DNA of 34,335 nucleotides from an uncultured Clostridia bacterium (GCA_944363395.1 CALVUC010000018.1:1-34335); one strand, 5' to 3'; shown: positions 7,760 through 15,174, counted from the stretch's first letter. Made by a program: numbers and translations. Notes: generated by a model not told the origin, from the sequence alone.

Positions 7760-8470
7760 TCAAACGAGTTTGGAGATCTCCTTTTTCAATCGCTCGATGA
7801 TCTTTTTCTCCAGACGGGAGATATAGCTCTGCGAAATGCCGAGGCGGTCGGCGACATCCTTTTGCGTCATCTCCTCGCCGCCCGAGAGCCCGAAACGGAG
7901 ATCCATGATGCAGCGCTCGCGGTCGGGCAGCTTTTTGAGCGCCTCCTTGAGCAGCTCCTTTTCCACATTCGCCTCCACGCCGCCGTACACCGCGTCGCTG
8001 TCCGTGCCGAGAATATCGGAGAGCAGTAGTTCGTTGCCGTCAAAATCGGTATTGAGCGGTTCATCGAAGGAAACTTCGCTCTTGAGTTTCACCGTCCTGC
8101 GCAGATGCATCAGGATCTCGTTCTCGATGCAGCGCGAAGCGTATGTCGCGAGCTTGATGTTTTTCTCCCTGCGGAAGGAATTGATCGCCTTGATGAGACC
8201 GATCGTGCCGATGGAGATGAGGTCGTCGGGATCGACGCCCGTATTCTCAAACTTGCGGGAGATATACACGACAAGGCGGAGATTGTGTTCAATGAGCTGT
8301 GCCTTGACCGTCTCCGCCTCCCTCCCCTGTTCCAGCTTCGCGAGCAGGTCCTCCTCTTCCTCCGGCGTCAGCGGCAGAGGCAGCGCTTCGCTCCCGCACA
8401 GATAGTGAATGACGTTTGCGCCGCTTCCGATCGCCGACAGCCACTGTTTGAGCACACCCAGGATCTTCAT
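7760..8470 (-). CDS. sigE: Sporulation sigma factor sigma-E precursor
   Basis: 236 aa, the normal pro-sigma-E length, beginning at an ATG 5-6 bases after GGAGGGGGA. An amphipathic pro-sequence of about 25 residues ends at '[10 protein letters not shown]', equivalent to the SpoIIGA cleavage region (YYIGGSEALP in B. subtilis). Region 2 reads '[20 protein letters not shown]' followed by '[17 protein letters not shown]' and '[20 protein letters not shown]'. Region 4 ends with the helix-turn-helix '[20 protein letters not shown]'. Sigma-E directs early mother-cell gene expression once its pro-sequence is cut by SpoIIGA, encoded just upstream. This copy is intact, unlike sigG. Confidence 0.95.
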   Translation of the reverse strand: MKILGVLKQWLSAIGSGANVIHYLCGSEALPLPLTPEEEEDLLAKLEQGREAETVKAQLIEHNLRLVVYISRKFENTGVDPDDLISIGTIGLIKAINSFRREKNIKLATYASRCIENEILMHLRRTVKLKSEVSFDEPLNTDFDGNELLLSDILGTDSDAVYGGVEANVEKELLKEALKKLPDRERCIMDLRFGLSGGEEMTQKDVADRLGISQSYISRLEKKIIERLKKEISKLV

Positions 8471-9251
8471 ATTCCCCCTCCGTCCAAGCGCTATGTAATA
8501 TCAACTGATACCGCGGTCCCGTATCGCCCACGGTGAGACAGATCTTGCAAAAGCTCCGCTGTCCGATCTCCAGCCGGTCGGCAAGAAAGACGGGACGCTC
8601 CGTCTGCGCGTCGATCGTGCCGACCTTCATCCGCCCGATCGCCTTTGGATGGGCGCCGAGGAGCGCGAACACGCCCGCCGCGGAGATGACGCCGACGGGC
8701 TTTCCGCAAAAGAAGAGGCAGTTCCCGCTGTCCGCAAATCCCCGCCATGTCACCGTACGGCAGCCCGCCGTCAGACGGCAGCGATAGACTGATCGCTCCG
8801 TCTTTGTATGCGCATAGAGCGCTCTCGCCCCATGTACGACACAGACGGCAAAGATGCCGGCGACGCTGAAAACAAGGGCGACGGGGACGCGCTCCACAAA
8901 GAATACACCGCTCACCGCAACGGCGTCCGAAAAACAGCCGACTGCCGTCAAAACGCCTCCCAGCAGGAAGGTGAGCGCGAAAAATATGACCGACGTCAGG
9001 ATATGCGCGCGCACACTGCCGCGCGCTGCCGTCAGCGGGAGTATCAGCCCGCCCGAAATTTTCATGATATATCCCGCCCATACGGGAACGCGAAACAGGG
9101 GAAACAAAAGCGCCTCGCCCCCTCCCAATACCGCGGCGGCGATCAGCCGCGGGAATCGCACCTTCACCCGCGCACAGACGAGGGAGAGATAGAGAAGAAG
9201 CCCGTCCAAAAGAAAGTTTTCCAAAAAAACGTCTTCGATATAGACCGTCAT
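8289..9251 (-). CDS. spoIIGA: SpoIIGA, membrane aspartic protease that activates pro-sigma-E
   Basis: Residues 1-145 hold about five membrane helices ('[20 protein letters not shown]' onward), and the catalytic aspartate is D174 in '[10 protein letters not shown]'. The family normally ends soon after the 'YQLILH' strand, here near residue 252. In this gene the frame instead runs a further 64 codons, out of frame inside sigE, giving a basic low-complexity tail unlike the family. One extra T near 8485-8488 would restore a stop (ATATGA) overlapping the sigE start, so a frameshift or sequencing error is the simplest reading. A TATAAT lies at 9276-9271. It is transcribed with sigE. Confidence 0.9.
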   Translation of the reverse strand: MTVYIEDVFLENFLLDGLLLYLSLVCARVKVRFPRLIAAAVLGGGEALLFPLFRVPVWAGYIMKISGGLILPLTAARGSVRAHILTSVIFFALTFLLGGVLTAVGCFSDAVAVSGVFFVERVPVALVFSVAGIFAVCVVHGARALYAHTKTERSVYRCRLTAGCRTVTWRGFADSGNCLFFCGKPVGVISAAGVFALLGAHPKAIGRMKVGTIDAQTERPVFLADRLEIGQRSFCKICLTVGDTGPRYQLILHSAWTEGEYEDPGCAQTVAVGDRKRRKRHSLSVRERSAASAADAGGRGGPAREAGTGEGGGDGQGTAH

Positions 9252-9341
9252 ATCCGCGCTCCGTGAGCAAATTATAAGGCTGCGGCAGGCGCGGGAGATA
9301 AAAGATGGCGTCGGATGGCGCCGAAAATTGTCGCCGCCCCC

Positions 9342-9370
9342 TTGTCAAGATGAAAAACATATGATATAAT
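9342..9370 (+). promoter_or_regulatory. Sigma-A promoter of HEPN-CBS gene 1
   Basis: TTGTCA (9342-9347), a 17-base spacer and TATAAT (9365-9370). The predicted start is near 9377, so the leader is only about 11 bases and begins at the AGGAGG ribosome site (9377-9382). A TTGTCGCC at 9328-9335 is close to a Spo0A box and lies between this gene and the divergent spoIIGA; that reading is weak. Confidence 0.75.
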
Positions 9371-9387
9371 GAACGCAGGAGGTATCT

Positions 9388-10128
9388 ATGGACATATCCA
9401 ATGCGTCACGTTTTTTGCAAAGCTACAACCGTATCGAAGCGCACCTGAAACTCATTTACGGCGTAAAAGCGGCGATGAACTTTACGGACCTCGTAAAAAA
9501 ATGCAGCGACCAGGATATCACCGTGCGCCGCTATGCAACGGAACTCATCGATTACGGGAAACTGCGCAACGCGATCGTCCACCGCGGCGGATCCACAACG
9601 GAAGAGACGGTCATCGCCGTTCCCTGCGACGAAGTCGTACGCATGATCGAGTACATCGAAGCGAGCCTCTGCCGCCCGCCGCGACTGATCGACGCGATCA
9701 AGGTGAAGCCGGTCGGGTATGTCTTTGCCGATAAACCCGTCCTGTCCGCCGTGGAAACGTTCCGCGAAAAATGGCTCAAATCGCTCGTCGTGTACGATCA
9801 CGGAACGATGGTCGGCATCATCAATTCGTACGGCTTGTATGCCGAGATCGAGACAAGGGTGAAAGCGGGCAACGATCTCATGGAATTTTTCCTGCACACC
9901 CCCGTGCGCGACATCATGCACGAATCGGCGCTCGAGCGCTACGTCATTATGAGCCAGGACGCGACCGTCTTTGAAGTATTCGTCGCATTCGAGCAGAAAA
10001 AGAATTTGCTTGCCGTCGTCGTGACGGAAAACGGCGTATTCGGGGAAAAGGCGCTGAGCATCATCACCCCCTCTGATTTTCCCCGCATCAACCACTATCT
10101 CGAAAGTTATAACGCCAAACCGTTCTGA
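9388..10128 (+). CDS. HEPN-like domain fused to a CBS-domain pair (paralogue 1)
   Basis: 246 aa, with AGGAGG six bases before the ATG. Residues 1-95 are helical and contain 'KLRNAIVHRGG', where R60-N-A-I-V-H65 fits the R-N-xxx-H motif of HEPN ribonuclease-type domains. Residues about 105-240 form two CBS motifs: 'PVLSAVETFREKWLKSLVVY' with 'MVGIINSYGL', and 'ATVFEVFVAFEQKKNLLAVV' with 'ALSIITPSDF'. CBS pairs sense adenine nucleotides or related signals. The combination suggests a nucleotide-regulated RNA-binding or RNA-cleaving protein, which is inference. A clear paralogue is at 15199-15903. No antitoxin-like partner is adjacent, and the gene is followed by the large ncRNA candidate. Confidence 0.8.
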   Translation: MDISNASRFLQSYNRIEAHLKLIYGVKAAMNFTDLVKKCSDQDITVRRYATELIDYGKLRNAIVHRGGSTTEETVIAVPCDEVVRMIEYIEASLCRPPRLIDAIKVKPVGYVFADKPVLSAVETFREKWLKSLVVYDHGTMVGIINSYGLYAEIETRVKAGNDLMEFFLHTPVRDIMHESALERYVIMSQDATVFEVFVAFEQKKNLLAVVVTENGVFGEKALSIITPSDFPRINHYLESYNAKPF

Positions 10129-10212
10129 TTTCATTTTTCTACGATAAAACGACGGCATTTTGGCGCAAAGAAAAAAAGTTACAAAAACTTAAAATTTTTT
10201 TCAGCAAAACTA

Positions 10213-10240
10213 TTGACAAATGAAAAATCCATGCTATAAT
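10213..10240 (+). promoter_or_regulatory. Consensus sigma-A promoter driving the gene-free 10.25-10.93 kb transcript
   Basis: Perfect TTGACA (10213-10218), a 16-base spacer and perfect TATAAT (10235-10240), with an extended -10 TG at 10232-10233. It is the best promoter in the window, yet no credible protein-coding gene follows. Predicted start is near 10247. Confidence 0.85.
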
Positions 10241-10246
10241 AAAGGC

Positions 10247-10929
10247 ACAACAAGGGAGTAACCCAAAGGCAGATCCAAAACAACGGGACGGCAAAAGGAA
10301 ACTCAATAAAACCTTGTAAGAAATGAAATGGATCCTAAAATCCAAGTATTCTCTGCGGGACGATTTTCAAGCAAATCGGATACAAAGAAAGTAAGGTGAA
10401 ATGAAATTTCCAAAAGGCAATAAAAAGAGTGCTTTTGAAGGAAGGTTGCAAGGAACGGCGTTCCACCCGCAGACGTAAGTTTCGCGTACGGAAATCATCG
10501 GGAAAGCAAGTCTAAAGGAAGCTCCATTCGTTGCGTGGGTTTCACATCAAAGTTTCTTTTGAAAACCAACGTTTCGAAATTCCGATGGAAATTCAGATCG
10601 GAAGATCAAAAAAAGGAAAAATCCAAAGCATTCCTGCATTGATCGAAGAGATGAATGGAAAAAGGAGATCGAAAAAAGCGGAACTATTCGAAAGAATAGC
10701 AAAGCAAAATAGGTATCCCCCTATCGAGGTTGAAGAAAGGAACACGGTTTGGTAAAGGGAAAGAAAAATTTTATCGAAGGTCAGGGGTTCAACCAACAAG
10801 AACGAAAGGAATTTAGGTTGAAAAGTGTAAGTCGACCCGAGAATAAAGACTTTTCGGAATAACAAATCGGACAACGATGGGTAACGCCACGAAAATAGAG
10901 GCGTATCGCAAGATACGCCTCTTACTTTT
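10247..10929 (+). ncRNA. Candidate large structured non-coding RNA (about 0.68 kb)
   Basis: Bounded by a consensus promoter and an intrinsic terminator, with no credible reading frame between. The RNA is very purine-rich. Visible hairpins include cgattt/aaatcg (10361-10378), ggaac/gttcc with a 3-base loop (10452-10464), tccgat/atcgga (10581-10602), cattc/gaatg (10629-10657), ctattc-GAAA-gaatag (10684-10699), atagg/cctat (10709-10724) and ttcaacc/ggttgaa (10788-10822). Pairings acaagg(10250-10255)/ccttgt(10312-10317) and gatcc(10272-10276)/ggatc(10330-10334) would form a pseudoknot. Its size and style recall large bacterial RNAs such as ROOL, but I cannot assign a family. I see none of the core motifs of RNase P RNA or tmRNA. 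Confidence 0.6.
10897..10929 (+). terminator. Intrinsic terminator of the large ncRNA candidate
   Basis: An 11-bp perfect stem (agaggcgtatc at 10897-10907 and its complement at 10912-10922) closed by a GCAA tetraloop and followed by ttacttttg. On the minus strand the stem is followed by tattttcg, so it may work in both directions. Confidence 0.85.
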
Positions 10930-11074
10930 GCCCTCTCCCCCACCGTTCCCGCATCGGGACCGAATGTGTACATAAAAAATAGCCTTCCCTCGTCCCTCTG
11001 TCAAACACAGAGCCTCGTCGCGCTTATGAGCGATCGGTTTCTCCTGTATTCTGACAAAGAACACAGCGCTGCAA

Positions 11075-11204
11075 CGCGATTTCAGGCAGCGGGTCTCTCC
11101 CGCTTTCCTTCACAGAGCGAAGCATCGGCACACGCTTTCAGGCAGAAAAATTCTCCCGCGCTCTGCCGCCTGAAAAAATGCCGTCGCGGTGCGCTTTCAG
11201 GCAG
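11075..11204. repeat. Three spaced copies of a 13-bp element (cgctttcaggcag) in a gene-free region
   Basis: Copies at 11077-11089 (one mismatch), 11133-11145 and 11192-11204, starting 56 and 59 bp apart. A partial inverted copy (gccgcctgaaa) lies at 11166-11176. Small hairpins are interleaved, including gcggg/cccgc at 11088-11102. Nothing else is visible between 10930 and 11253 apart from a ctctgt/acagag hairpin near 10997-11013. The role is unknown; spaced identical elements could be protein-binding sites. Confidence 0.5.
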
Positions 11205-11253
11205 GAGTTTGCAGACGTTCCGTGATATCCCCCTCTTGTAACCACAGCAAAAC

Positions 11254-11331
11254 ATGAAAACGACCGATCCCTACGCCCGCGTATTCATGGGACGTCCGGA
11301 AGACACAGCGATCGAAAAGGAGCCGAAATGA
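11254..11331 (+). CDS. Possible 25-aa ORF overlapping the GNAT start codon
   Basis: ATG at 11254 reads 25 codons ('MKTTDPYARVFMGRPED' then a lysine-rich end) to a TGA that overlaps the GNAT ATG as ATGA. Codon use (CCC, TAC, GCC, CGC) is like the host genes, and the GNAT ribosome site AAAGGAG lies inside it. No good Shine-Dalgarno precedes its own ATG, which counts against it. It may be a translationally coupled leader peptide or chance. Confidence 0.35.
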   Translation: MKTTDPYARVFMGRPEDTAIEKEPK

Positions 11332-11810
11332 CCATCATTCCCTATTGCGACAACTATGAAGAGGACGTCAAAGATCTGCTTTTACAATTGCAGATCTTTC
11401 TTTCCGCACTCGACAGCGAGCACGTCCTGACCGTCAAAGAAAACTACCGCGACGCATACTTTGCACATACCATGCAAGAAATGCAAACCGTTCCGAACGC
11501 GGCGATCCTCGCCGTAGACGACGGAAAGGCGATCGGCGTCGTACTTTGCAAGATCATGCCTCCCTCCGCGGAGAGCCGCATCACCACGACGTGTCCCAAG
11601 ACGGGCTTTATCTCCGATCTCGTCGTATCGGAACCACACCGCCGAAAGGGCGTCGGTCGGGCGCTGCTCTCTGCCGCAGAGCGCTTTTTCCGCGAAAACG
11701 GCTGCGCGCGCTATCAACTCTGCGTCTTTGCGCCCAACAAAGGCGCCATCGAATTTTACCGCAGCACGGGTATGACGGAAAACTGTCTCTTTCTGGATAA
11801 GAAACTATGA
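11328..11810 (+). CDS. GNAT family N-acetyltransferase
   Basis: 160 aa, with AAAGGAGCC just before the ATG. It has the GNAT layout: an N-terminal helical part, then motif A 'ISDLVVSEPHRRKGVGRALL' at about 98-117 with the RRKGVG acetyl-CoA pyrophosphate loop, then 'CARYQLCVFAPNKGAIEFYR' for motif B. The final 'GMTENCLFLDKKL' is a typical end. The substrate, a small amine or a protein N-terminus or side chain, cannot be inferred. It is the only annotated enzyme on the plus strand here. A terminator-like hairpin separates it from the convergent nfnB gene. Confidence 0.85.
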   Translation: MTIIPYCDNYEEDVKDLLLQLQIFLSALDSEHVLTVKENYRDAYFAHTMQEMQTVPNAAILAVDDGKAIGVVLCKIMPPSAESRITTTCPKTGFISDLVVSEPHRRKGVGRALLSAAERFFRENGCARYQLCVFAPNKGAIEFYRSTGMTENCLFLDKKL

Positions 11811-11815
11811 AAATA

Positions 11816-11840
11816 CGGCGGCGACCGATGGTCGCCGCCG
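11816..11840. terminator. Terminator between GNAT gene and nfnB
   Basis: A 10-bp GC-rich perfect stem (cggcggcgac and gtcgccgccg) with loop cgatg. On the minus strand it is followed by tatttt, so it best serves the nfnB end. The plus side has only a weak T-tract. Confidence 0.7.
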
Positions 11841-11856
11841 CGTTCTTATGCGGTCG

Positions 11857-13257
11857 TTACGCGTTCTTTCCCCTGATATATTCGTCGATCGCCTTGGCAG
11901 CCGTCTTTCCCGCGCCCATTGCAAGAATGACGGTCGCCGCGCCCGTGACGGCATCGCCTCCCGCATAGACGCCCTCCAGGCTGGTCTTGCCGTTTTCGTC
12001 CGCGACGATCTCGCCGCGACGCTGCGTCTCAAGTCCCGGTGTCGTCTGTTTCAAAAGCGGATTGGGCGACGTCCCGAGCGCCATGATGACGCAGTCGACG
12101 TCCATCGTAAATTCGCTGCCGGGGACTTCAACGGGACGGCGGCGACCCGAAGCGTCCGGCTCGCCCAGTTCCATGCGGATGCACCTGAGCCCGACGACGT
12201 TGTCATCCTTGTCCGTCACGATCCCGACGGGGTTGGTCAGCAGCTTGAAGACGATCTCTTCCTCCTTGGCGTGTTCCACTTCCTCTCTGCGGGCGGGAAG
12301 TTCTGCCTCGGAGCGGCGGTAGACGATATAGACGGTCTCTGCACCGAGACGCTTTGCACAGCGCGCCGCATCCATTGCGACGTTCCCGCCGCCGACGACG
12401 GCAATGCGCTCCGCATGGAGGATGGGCGTCTCGCTCCCCTCTTCATACGCCTTCATCAAATTGGTGCGCGTCAGATACTCGTTTGCGGAGAACACGCCCT
12501 TCGCGCCTTCGCCGGGGATACCCATGAACTTGGGAAGCCCCGCGCCCGTGCCGAGAAAGACCGCCTCAAAGCCGTATTGCTCTTTGAGTTCGTCGATAGT
12601 GAGGACGCGCCCGATAACGGAATCCGTCTCGATCTTCACACCGAGCTCTTTGAGCCCTTCCACCTCGCGGCGGACGATCTCTTTGGGCAGACGGAATTCG
12701 GGAATGCCGTAGACAAGGACGCCGCCCGCGACGTGCAGGGCTTCGAACACGGTCACCTCATAGCCGAGTTTGGCGAGGTCGCCCGCGCAGGTGAGCCCCG
12801 CGGGACCCGAGCCGATGACGGCGACCTTATGCCCGTTGCTCTCCGGTCTGCGGCGCGCCTCATGCGAGTGCTGCATATGATAGTCGGCGACAAAGCGTTC
12901 CAACCTGCCGATGCCGACGGGTTCGCCCTTGATGCCGCGCGTACACTTGCCTTCGCACTGCGTCTCCTGCGGGCAGACGCGGCCGCAGACGGCGGGCAGC
13001 GAAGAGGTGCGGGCGATGACCTCGTACGCCTCTTCAAACTCCCCTGCCGCGACGTGAGCGATAAAGGCGGGGATATCCACGGCGACGGGACAGCCCGCGA
13101 CGCACGGCTTGTTCTTGCAGTTGAGACAGCGCTTTGCTTCGTCGACGGCGGTCGCTTCGTCGTATCCGAGCGCAACTTCCTTAAAATTTTTATTGCGGAT
13201 GAGCGGATCCTGCGAGGGCATCGGATGCTTTTTGGGATCCATATTGAACTTCGGCAT
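11857..13257 (-). CDS. nfnB: NfnB / glutamate-synthase-small-subunit-like NADPH oxidoreductase
   Basis: ATG 13257 is preferred over an in-frame GTG nine bases earlier because GGAGT is then 8 bases upstream; this gives 466 aa. Eight cysteines in the N-terminal domain bind two 4Fe-4S clusters: 'CLNCKNKPCVAGC' (44-56) and 'CGRVCPQETQCEGKC' (91-105). FAD binding follows at 'VAVIGSGPAGLTCAGDLAK' and NADPH binding at 'IAVVGGGNVAMDAARCAKRL'. The last FAD motif is 'GVYAGGDAVTGAATVILAMG'. Because its immediate upstream partner is an NfnA-like subunit, the pair is best read as NADH-dependent ferredoxin:NADP oxidoreductase, an electron-bifurcating transhydrogenase. Plain gltD-type or sulfide dehydrogenase roles remain possible. 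Confidence 0.85.
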   Translation of the reverse strand: MPKFNMDPKKHPMPSQDPLIRNKNFKEVALGYDEATAVDEAKRCLNCKNKPCVAGCPVAVDIPAFIAHVAAGEFEEAYEVIARTSSLPAVCGRVCPQETQCEGKCTRGIKGEPVGIGRLERFVADYHMQHSHEARRRPESNGHKVAVIGSGPAGLTCAGDLAKLGYEVTVFEALHVAGGVLVYGIPEFRLPKEIVRREVEGLKELGVKIETDSVIGRVLTIDELKEQYGFEAVFLGTGAGLPKFMGIPGEGAKGVFSANEYLTRTNLMKAYEEGSETPILHAERIAVVGGGNVAMDAARCAKRLGAETVYIVYRRSEAELPARREEVEHAKEEEIVFKLLTNPVGIVTDKDDNVVGLRCIRMELGEPDASGRRRPVEVPGSEFTMDVDCVIMALGTSPNPLLKQTTPGLETQRRGEIVADENGKTSLEGVYAGGDAVTGAATVILAMGAGKTAAKAIDEYIRGKNA

Positions 13258-13278
13258 ATATATCACTCCTTTGTGCTT

Positions 13279-14121
13279 TCACTCGACCGTCTTTTTATAG
13301 AGATTGCAGTGCTTCTCTCTTGCCTTGGCTTCAAATTCGGCATAGGTGCGCGAACGCTTCATCGCCTCGTCAAAGTCGATGAGGTGCGCGTCGAAATCGG
13401 GACCGTCCACGCAGGCAAACTTCATCTCGCCGCCCACGGTGACGCGGCAGCACCCGCACATTCCCGTGCCGTCGATCATGATGGGATTCATGCTTGCGAC
13501 CGTCTTGATGCCGTACGGCTTTGTCGCAGCCGCGACAAACTTCATCATGATGAGCGGTCCGATCGTGATCACTTCGTCAAAGGTCTCGCCTCCCTCCAGA
13601 AGGCGGGTGAGCGGCACGCAGACGTTTCCCTTCTCGCCATAAGAACCGTCATCCGTCATCATATAGAACCTGTCGCTGATCGCACGGAACTCGTCTTCCA
13701 GAATAACGAGATCGCGGCTGCGGAACCCTGCGATCGTGACGACCTCGGCGCCCTGCTCGTGCAGCGCGCGCGCGACGGGAAGTGCGATCGCGCATCCGAC
13801 GCCGCCCCCGACGACGGCAACCTTTTTCAGCCCCTCGATATGCGTGGGCGTGCCGAGCGGTCCGACGAAATCAGCGATGCAGCCGCCCTGCGGAAGAGAG
13901 GCGAGCGTCATGGTCGCGCCACCGACGATCTGGAAGATGATGGTGACGAGCCCCTTCTCCCTGTCGCAGCCCGCCACGGTGAGCGGGATACGCTCGCCGC
14001 GCTCATCCGCGCGCAGGATGATGAACTGTCCCGCTTTCGCCTTTTTGGCAATGAGCGGCGCGCAGATGTCCATCCGCATGACGGTGGGATTGAGCGCCTC
14101 TTTGGTTACGATCTCAAACAT
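13279..14121 (-). CDS. nfnA: NfnA-like FAD/NAD-binding, 2Fe-2S subunit
   Basis: 280 aa, with AAAGGAG 12 bases before the ATG. An N-terminal flavin barrel ('AGQFIILRADERGERIPLT') and a nucleotide-binding fold ('KVAVVGGGVGCAIALPVAR') precede a C-terminal 2Fe-2S site, 'IDGTGMCGCCRVTV' with 'FACVDGPDFDAH'. This matches the unusual Asp-Cys-Cys-Cys ligation described for NfnA. The gene is followed 21 bases later by nfnB. The complex couples NADH, NADPH and ferredoxin, which fits an organism that also has Rnf. Close relatives are sulfide dehydrogenase subunit B and PyrK, but no PyrD gene is adjacent. Confidence 0.85.
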   Translation of the reverse strand: MFEIVTKEALNPTVMRMDICAPLIAKKAKAGQFIILRADERGERIPLTVAGCDREKGLVTIIFQIVGGATMTLASLPQGGCIADFVGPLGTPTHIEGLKKVAVVGGGVGCAIALPVARALHEQGAEVVTIAGFRSRDLVILEDEFRAISDRFYMMTDDGSYGEKGNVCVPLTRLLEGGETFDEVITIGPLIMMKFVAAATKPYGIKTVASMNPIMIDGTGMCGCCRVTVGGEMKFACVDGPDFDAHLIDFDEAMKRSRTYAEFEAKAREKHCNLYKKTVE

Positions 14122-14159
14122 AAATTCTTTCGCTGCTCCTTTATGAATTTCCGCAGAAT

Positions 14160-14188
14160 ATTATACTCTCCCCTCGTCCGCTTGTCAA
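14160..14188 (-). promoter_or_regulatory. Sigma-A promoter of the nfnAB operon
   Basis: On the minus strand TTGACA (14188-14183), a 17-base spacer and TATAAT (14165-14160), 39 bases before nfnA. It is divergent from the degV promoter at 14228. Confidence 0.85.
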
Positions 14189-14227
14189 TGGGCGAGGGAG
14201 TTTTTTTCGCAAACACTTTTCATTCTC

Positions 14228-14256
14228 TTGACAACCTGTCACAAACAGGCTATACT
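14228..14256 (+). promoter_or_regulatory. Sigma-A promoter of degV 1 with a palindromic spacer
   Basis: TTGACA (14228-14233), a 17-base spacer and TATACT (14251-14256). The spacer holds the dyad cctgt-cacaa-acagg (14235-14249), which is well placed to be a repressor operator. Confidence 0.8.
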
Positions 14257-14296
14257 GTCAATTAGTTCAAAAAATGAAATATTGGAGAAAAAGAGT

Positions 14297-15169
14297 ATGG
14301 CAAAAGTCAGGATCGTGACCGACTCCAACAGCGGCATCACGCAGGCGGAAGCAAAGACATTGGGAGTCTCTGTCATTCCGATGCCCTTCCTCATCAACGG
14401 GGAAGACTACCTGGAGGACGTCAACCTCACACAGGAAGAATTTTACAGACACCTGGAGGGCGAGGCGACTGTCTCCACCTCCCAGCCCGCCGTGGCGACG
14501 GTGACAGACCTTTGGGACAGTCTGCTCGCCGAAGGCGAGGACGTGGAGATCGTCCACATCCCCATGTCGAGCGGGCTTTCCGAATCCTGCCGCACGGCGC
14601 AGAGCCTCGCCAAGGCGTACGGCAAAAGGGTGTGCGTCGTCGATAACCAGCGCATTTCCGTCACGCAGAAACAGAGCGTCCTGGACGCTTTGAAACTCGC
14701 GGGCGAGGGAAAGAGCGCCCAAGAGATCGCGGACTACCTTACGACGACCAAACTCGAGAGCAGCATCTACATTGCGCTCGACACCTTAAAATATCTCAAA
14801 AAGGGCGGCAGGCTCACGCCTGCGGCGGCGCTCGTCGGCTCCATCCTGCGCATCAAACCCGTCCTGCAGATCCAGGGGGACAAGCTGGACGCCTATAAAA
14901 AGGTGCATTCCCTTTCGCAGGCAAAACAGGTCATGATCGAAGCGATGCGCGGCGATTTGAACACCCGCTTCAAGGAGAGCGCCATACAGGGAAAAATGCG
15001 CCTCTTTATTGCGCATACGAACTTTTATGCGGAAGCCGAGACCTTCCGGAAGGAATTGGAGGCGATCTTCCCGAACATCCCCGTAACGCTCGTCGACCCG
15101 CTGTCGCTGTCCGTCTCCTGTCACATCGGACCCGGCGCGCTCGCCGTTGCAGCTTCCGTCTGTTACTAA
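14297..15169 (+). CDS. DegV family fatty-acid-binding protein (FakB-like), copy 1
   Basis: Start 14297 follows GGAG and opens 'MAKVRIVTDSNSGI'; 290 aa. DegV hallmarks are present: 'TDSNSG' at the N-terminus, 'VSTSQPAVATV' around residue 62, 'IPMSSGLSESCRTAQSLA', 'LKYLKKGGRLTPAAALVGSI' and the final 'HIGPGALAV'. DegV/FakB proteins bind a fatty acid and present it to the kinase FakA for phosphorylation before phospholipid synthesis. No fakA is in the window. A palindrome in the promoter suggests repression. A second DegV is encoded at 16695-17564. Confidence 0.9.
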   Translation: MAKVRIVTDSNSGITQAEAKTLGVSVIPMPFLINGEDYLEDVNLTQEEFYRHLEGEATVSTSQPAVATVTDLWDSLLAEGEDVEIVHIPMSSGLSESCRTAQSLAKAYGKRVCVVDNQRISVTQKQSVLDALKLAGEGKSAQEIADYLTTTKLESSIYIALDTLKYLKKGGRLTPAAALVGSILRIKPVLQIQGDKLDAYKKVHSLSQAKQVMIEAMRGDLNTRFKESAIQGKMRLFIAHTNFYAEAETFRKELEAIFPNIPVTLVDPLSLSVSCHIGPGALAVAASVCY

Positions 15170-15174
15170 AAAGA

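Noticed and set aside
10531-10755. 74-codon plus-strand frame inside the large RNA candidate
   Set aside because: It begins at TTG, has no ribosome site, is purine-driven Lys/Glu/Arg-rich and overlaps several hairpins. It looks like chance coding in a purine-rich RNA.
10593-10973. 126-codon minus-strand frame starting just after a promoter-like sequence
   Set aside because: It runs antisense through the terminator and the large RNA candidate, lacks a ribosome site and matches no family. Only the promoter was kept, as a possible antisense RNA.
11848-14265. Very long plus-strand frame (805 codons) opposite nfnAB
   Set aside because: It is a mirror frame caused by high GC at third positions of nfnAB. 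It has no domains and is full of His/Arg/Asp as expected for antisense frames.
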